Of a DNA stretch of 64,000 nucleotides, positions 62,236 to 64,000 are shown in pieces. The translations under genes were made by a program, and so were the position numbers. The number at the start of each line of letters is the position of its first letter. The first letter of the stretch is position 1. Origin of the DNA: Hydrogenophaga sp. NFH-34 (GTDB lineage Bacteria > Pseudomonadota > Gammaproteobacteria > Burkholderiales > Burkholderiaceae_C); assembly GCF_021401345.1 (NCBI RefSeq), contig NZ_JACBGE010000014.1, forward strand, positions 1 through 64,000. Reading direction: 5' to 3'. Under the pieces are notes generated by a model, which did not search any database, was not told the origin of the DNA, and saw only the letters and a program-made list of their open reading frames with translations.

Positions 62236-63632
62236 GCACCGCTCCCAGCCCGCGCGCGCGCCTGCTCGTCGTCGACGACGACGCCGACATGCTGCGCCTG
62301 CTGTCGATGCGGTTGGGCGCGGCGGGCTACCAGGTCACGGCCGTCGGCTCGGCCGAAGCCGCGCTGAGCCAGCTCGACATCGAGCGGCCGCAACTGGTGC
62401 TCTCCGACGTGCGCCTGCCCGGCAAGGACGGGCTGGCGCTGTTCGACGAGATCCGCAGCCGCCACCCGTCGCTGCCGGTGATCCTGCTGACCGCGCACGG
62501 CACCATTCCCGACGCGGTGGAGGCCACTCGGCGCGGCGTCTTCACCTACCTGACCAAGCCCTACGACGCCAAGGAACTGCTGGAGCGCATCACCCAGGCC
62601 CTGGCACTGAGCGCCCCCGCGCTGCCCGCGAGCCCGGCCGACGAGACCTGGCGCGCCGAGATCGTCAGCCGCTCCAGCCGCATGGCCGACCTGCTGGCCG
62701 AAGCCCGCCTGGTGGCCCAGGGCGACGCCAGCGTGCTGCTGCGCGGCGACAGCGGCAGCGGCAAGGAGCTGCTGGCGCGCGCCATCCACCGCGCCAGCCG
62801 GCGCGCCCGCAAGCCCTTCGTCGCGGTGAATTGCGGCGCCATTCCCGAAGCGCTGCTCGAATCCGAACTGTTCGGCCACATGAAGGGCGCCTTCACCGAC
62901 GCCCACGCCAACCACAAGGGCCTGTTCCAGGCCGCGGACGGCGGCACGCTGCTGCTCGACGAAATCGGCGACATGCCGCCAGCGCTGCAGGTCAAGCTGC
63001 TGCGCGTGCTGCAGGAAAAGGCGGTGCGCCCGCTCGGCTCCAGCCAGTCGATCCCGGTCGACGTGCGCATCATCTCGGCCACGCACCGCGACCTCGAAAC
63101 CGCCATGGCGCAGGGCCAGTTCCGCGAAGACCTGTACTACCGGCTGAACGTGGTCACGCTGAACCTGCCCACGCTGGCCGAGCGGCGCGAAGACATTCCC
63201 CTGCTGGCCAACCACTTCCTGGCCCAGCTCGCGGCCAAATACGGCAAGCGCAGTTCCGGCTTCGCGCCGGAAGCGCTGAAGGCCCTGACCATGGCGAGCT
63301 GGCCCGGCAACGTGCGCCAGCTCTACAACGTGGTCGAACAGGTCTGTGCCCTGTCCACCACCCCGCTGGTGTCGCTGGCCCTGGTGCAGCGTGCGCTGCG
63401 CACACCGTCGGTCGAAGTGCTCAGCTTTGCCGACGCGCGCCAGCGGTTCGAGCGCGAATACCTGGTCGGCCTGCTGAAGATGACCGACGGCCACGTCGCC
63501 GACGCGGCCCGGCTGGCGCAGCGCAACCGCACCGAGTTCTACCGCCTGCTGCAGAAACATGCGCTCACGCCGGGCCTGTTCAAAAGCGACGGCCCGAACG
63601 GGGAATCGCAGGACGCTGTCGCCGATTCGTGA
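62232..63632 (+). CDS. glrR: Sigma-54-dependent response regulator, GlrR/QseF-like
   Basis: NtrC-class activator of 466 residues. The receiver (1-120) has D15-D17 and the phosphoacceptor Asp59 (VLSDVRLPGKDG). The AAA+ domain (about 145-375) has Walker A GDSGSGKE (172-179) and Walker B GGTLLLDEIGDMP, and the sigma-54-contact loop reads GAFTDA (219-224) instead of GAFTGA. A short C-terminal helix-turn-helix (DAARLAQRNRTEFYRLL) binds DNA. Two perfect TGTC-N10-GACA sites, the enteric GlrR recognition form, lie at its 3' end and just downstream. Third gene of glrK-qseG-glrR. Confidence 0.92.
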   Translation: MSTAPSPRARLLVVDDDADMLRLLSMRLGAAGYQVTAVGSAEAALSQLDIERPQLVLSDVRLPGKDGLALFDEIRSRHPSLPVILLTAHGTIPDAVEATRRGVFTYLTKPYDAKELLERITQALALSAPALPASPADETWRAEIVSRSSRMADLLAEARLVAQGDASVLLRGDSGSGKELLARAIHRASRRARKPFVAVNCGAIPEALLESELFGHMKGAFTDAHANHKGLFQAADGGTLLLDEIGDMPPALQVKLLRVLQEKAVRPLGSSQSIPVDVRIISATHRDLETAMAQGQFREDLYYRLNVVTLNLPTLAERREDIPLLANHFLAQLAAKYGKRSSGFAPEALKALTMASWPGNVRQLYNVVEQVCALSTTPLVSLALVQRALRTPSVEVLSFADARQRFEREYLVGLLKMTDGHVADAARLAQRNRTEFYRLLQKHALTPGLFKSDGPNGESQDAVADS

Positions 63633-63634
63633 CA
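63617..63634. promoter_or_regulatory. GlrR-type site 1 (TGTC-N10-GACA)
   Basis: TGTC at 63617-63620 and GACA at 63631-63634 are separated by exactly ten bases, the pattern recognised by GlrR/QseF upstream of E. coli glmY. The site overlaps the glrR stop codon. Its centre is about 180 bp upstream of the sigma-54-like -24 element at 63797, a normal enhancer distance. Confidence 0.6.
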
Positions 63635-63637
63635 ACC

Positions 63638-63664
63638 CCAAGCCCTTGATTTCCAAGGGTTTGG
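63638..63664 (+). terminator. Hairpin after glrR, no T tract
   Basis: CCAAGCCCTTG (63638-63648) pairs with CAAGGGTTTGG (63654-63664) with one G-T wobble and a five-base loop. It starts 6 bp after the glrR stop. It lacks a T run, so it may be an RNA stabiliser or a weak terminator for the glrK-qseG-glrR transcript; it sits between the two GlrR-type sites. Confidence 0.45.
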
Positions 63665-63683
63665 CTCCGGCCCGCCGCCCATT

Positions 63684-63701
63684 TGTCGCCGACTGGCGAC
63701 A
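63684..63701. promoter_or_regulatory. GlrR-type site 2 (TGTC-N10-GACA)
   Basis: TGTCGCCGACTGGCGACA: TGTC and GACA are ten bases apart, and the arms extend to a perfect seven-base inverted repeat TGTCGCC/GGCGACA. It lies 67 bp from site 1 centre to centre and about 105 bp upstream of the sigma-54-like -24 element. Confidence 0.65.
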
Positions 63702-63796
63702 AAAACCCCCTCCAACCCCGCGCCAACGCCCGTCAGCCGGCGTCGTTACATTCAAAAACCATAGCATCCCGTTGATCTGAAACGGTTTTTTGGACC

Positions 63797-63812
63797 TGGC
63801 ATAGGGTTTGCC
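63797..63812 (+). promoter_or_regulatory. Sigma-54-type -24/-12 promoter before opgG
   Basis: TGGCATAGGGTTTGCC carries GG at 63798-63799 and GC at 63810-63811, spaced exactly as in the sigma-54 consensus TGGCACG-N4-TTGCA, with TTGC intact. Transcription would begin near 63823, the A of the downstream ATG. A second structure overlaps: ATAGGG-TTTG-CCCTAT (63801-63816) is a perfect six-base inverted repeat. Confidence 0.6.
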
Positions 63813-63822
63813 CTATCTGGGC

Positions 63823-64000
63823 ATGACCTTCCGGATTTCTTCCCTTTTGCCGCGGCAGCGCCACCGCCGTCTGGCCGGTGCCGTGGCACTGGTCGCGGGG
63901 CTGGCCGCGGGCTGGGGCCCGGCGCAGGCGATGGACTGGGACGCCCTGGCAGAACTGGCGCGCACCCGCGCTCAAGCACCTTTCGAGGCCGCCAGCGACA
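63823..64000 (+). CDS. opgG: OpgG/MdoG-like periplasmic glucan biosynthesis protein (5' part only)
   Basis: Only the first 59 codons are in the window. They encode a signal peptide (1-36, RQRHRRLAGAVALVAGLAAG ending AQA) and the beginning of the mature protein, MDWDALAELARTRAQAPFEA. This resembles the F-x-F-D-D-V-A-x-x-A-x-x-x-A-x-x-P-Y start of OpgG/OpgD proteins, which make osmoregulated periplasmic glucans. The ATG has no ribosome site because the sigma-54-type element sits directly before it; a TTG at 63847 would also keep a signal peptide. Assignment from so little sequence is tentative. Confidence 0.55.
   Translation, partial: MTFRISSLLPRQRHRRLAGAVALVAGLAAGWGPAQAMDWDALAELARTRAQAPFEAASD

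Noticed and set aside
63702-63796. An IHF site between the GlrR-type sites and the -24 element
   Set aside because: The region has AT-rich patches, but no sequence matches WATCAA-N4-TTR on either strand.

Overview
The window is GC-rich DNA with dense coding on both strands. It looks like a chromosomal segment of a betaproteobacterium of the order Burkholderiales, probably family Comamonadaceae. The basis is the gene content and order (dusB-fis-purH, rubredoxin-thiD-hemL, yqgE-ruvX-pyrR-pyrB with a pseudo-dihydroorotase, pilGHIJ-pilL, a paaG-paaI-paaK run). The genus cannot be fixed from sequence alone. I see no phage, transposase, CRISPR array or rRNA. No stretch over about 200 bases lacks a gene; the longest gaps (15336-15526, 39885-40060, 56432-56602, 63633-63822) hold promoters or operators or show nothing clear.

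Region 1 (1-15.9 kb) is a run of 15 genes, all on the minus strand, for metal uptake, most likely copper. In transcription order: a DUF2946-type membrane protein, a TonB-dependent receptor, a PCuAC copper chaperone, a second DUF2946 protein, a Crp/Fnr regulator, a PepSY membrane protein, a second PCuAC chaperone, the MbnP lipoprotein, a second receptor, the di-heme enzyme MbnH, a third receptor, two exported DJ-1/PfpI proteins (one strongly isonitrile-hydratase-like), TonB, and ExbB (cut by the window edge).

Region 2 (15.9-23.5 kb) holds plsC, the pyrimidine genes pyrR-pyrB-hisC-pyrC' (a pseudo-dihydroorotase, with a histidinol-phosphate aminotransferase between it and pyrB), ruvX, yqgE and a DNA photolyase. 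Region 3 (23.5-33.6 kb) is the Pil-Chp chemosensory operon for twitching motility (pilG, pilH, pilI, pilJ and a 2057-residue pilL/chpA), preceded by rubredoxin. Region 4 (33.7-40.4 kb) has thiD, hemL, and a cell-surface signalling module: an STN-bearing siderophore receptor plus a single protein joining an ECF sigma factor to a FecR-like anti-sigma factor, with a Fur-box-like palindrome upstream. Region 5 (40.4-55 kb) is housekeeping: RNA helicase, purH, fis, dusB, transporters, ychF, a MOSC protein, a UbiH-type hydroxylase, a DsbC-like protein and an M61 peptidase. Region 6 (53.9-57.5 kb) carries paaG-paaI-paaK, divergent from a crotonase, across an intergenic region with two clear palindromes, then tRNA-Met with its own promoter and terminator.

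Region 7 (57.6-64 kb) has yaeQ, miaB and a GlrK-QseG-GlrR (QseEGF) two-component operon. Downstream lie two perfect TGTC-N10-GACA sites and a sigma-54-type -24/-12 element just before an opgG-like gene that runs off the window. The observations most worth following are the copper cluster with exported isonitrile-hydratase-like proteins, the sigma/anti-sigma fusion, and the predicted GlrR/sigma-54 control of opgG.
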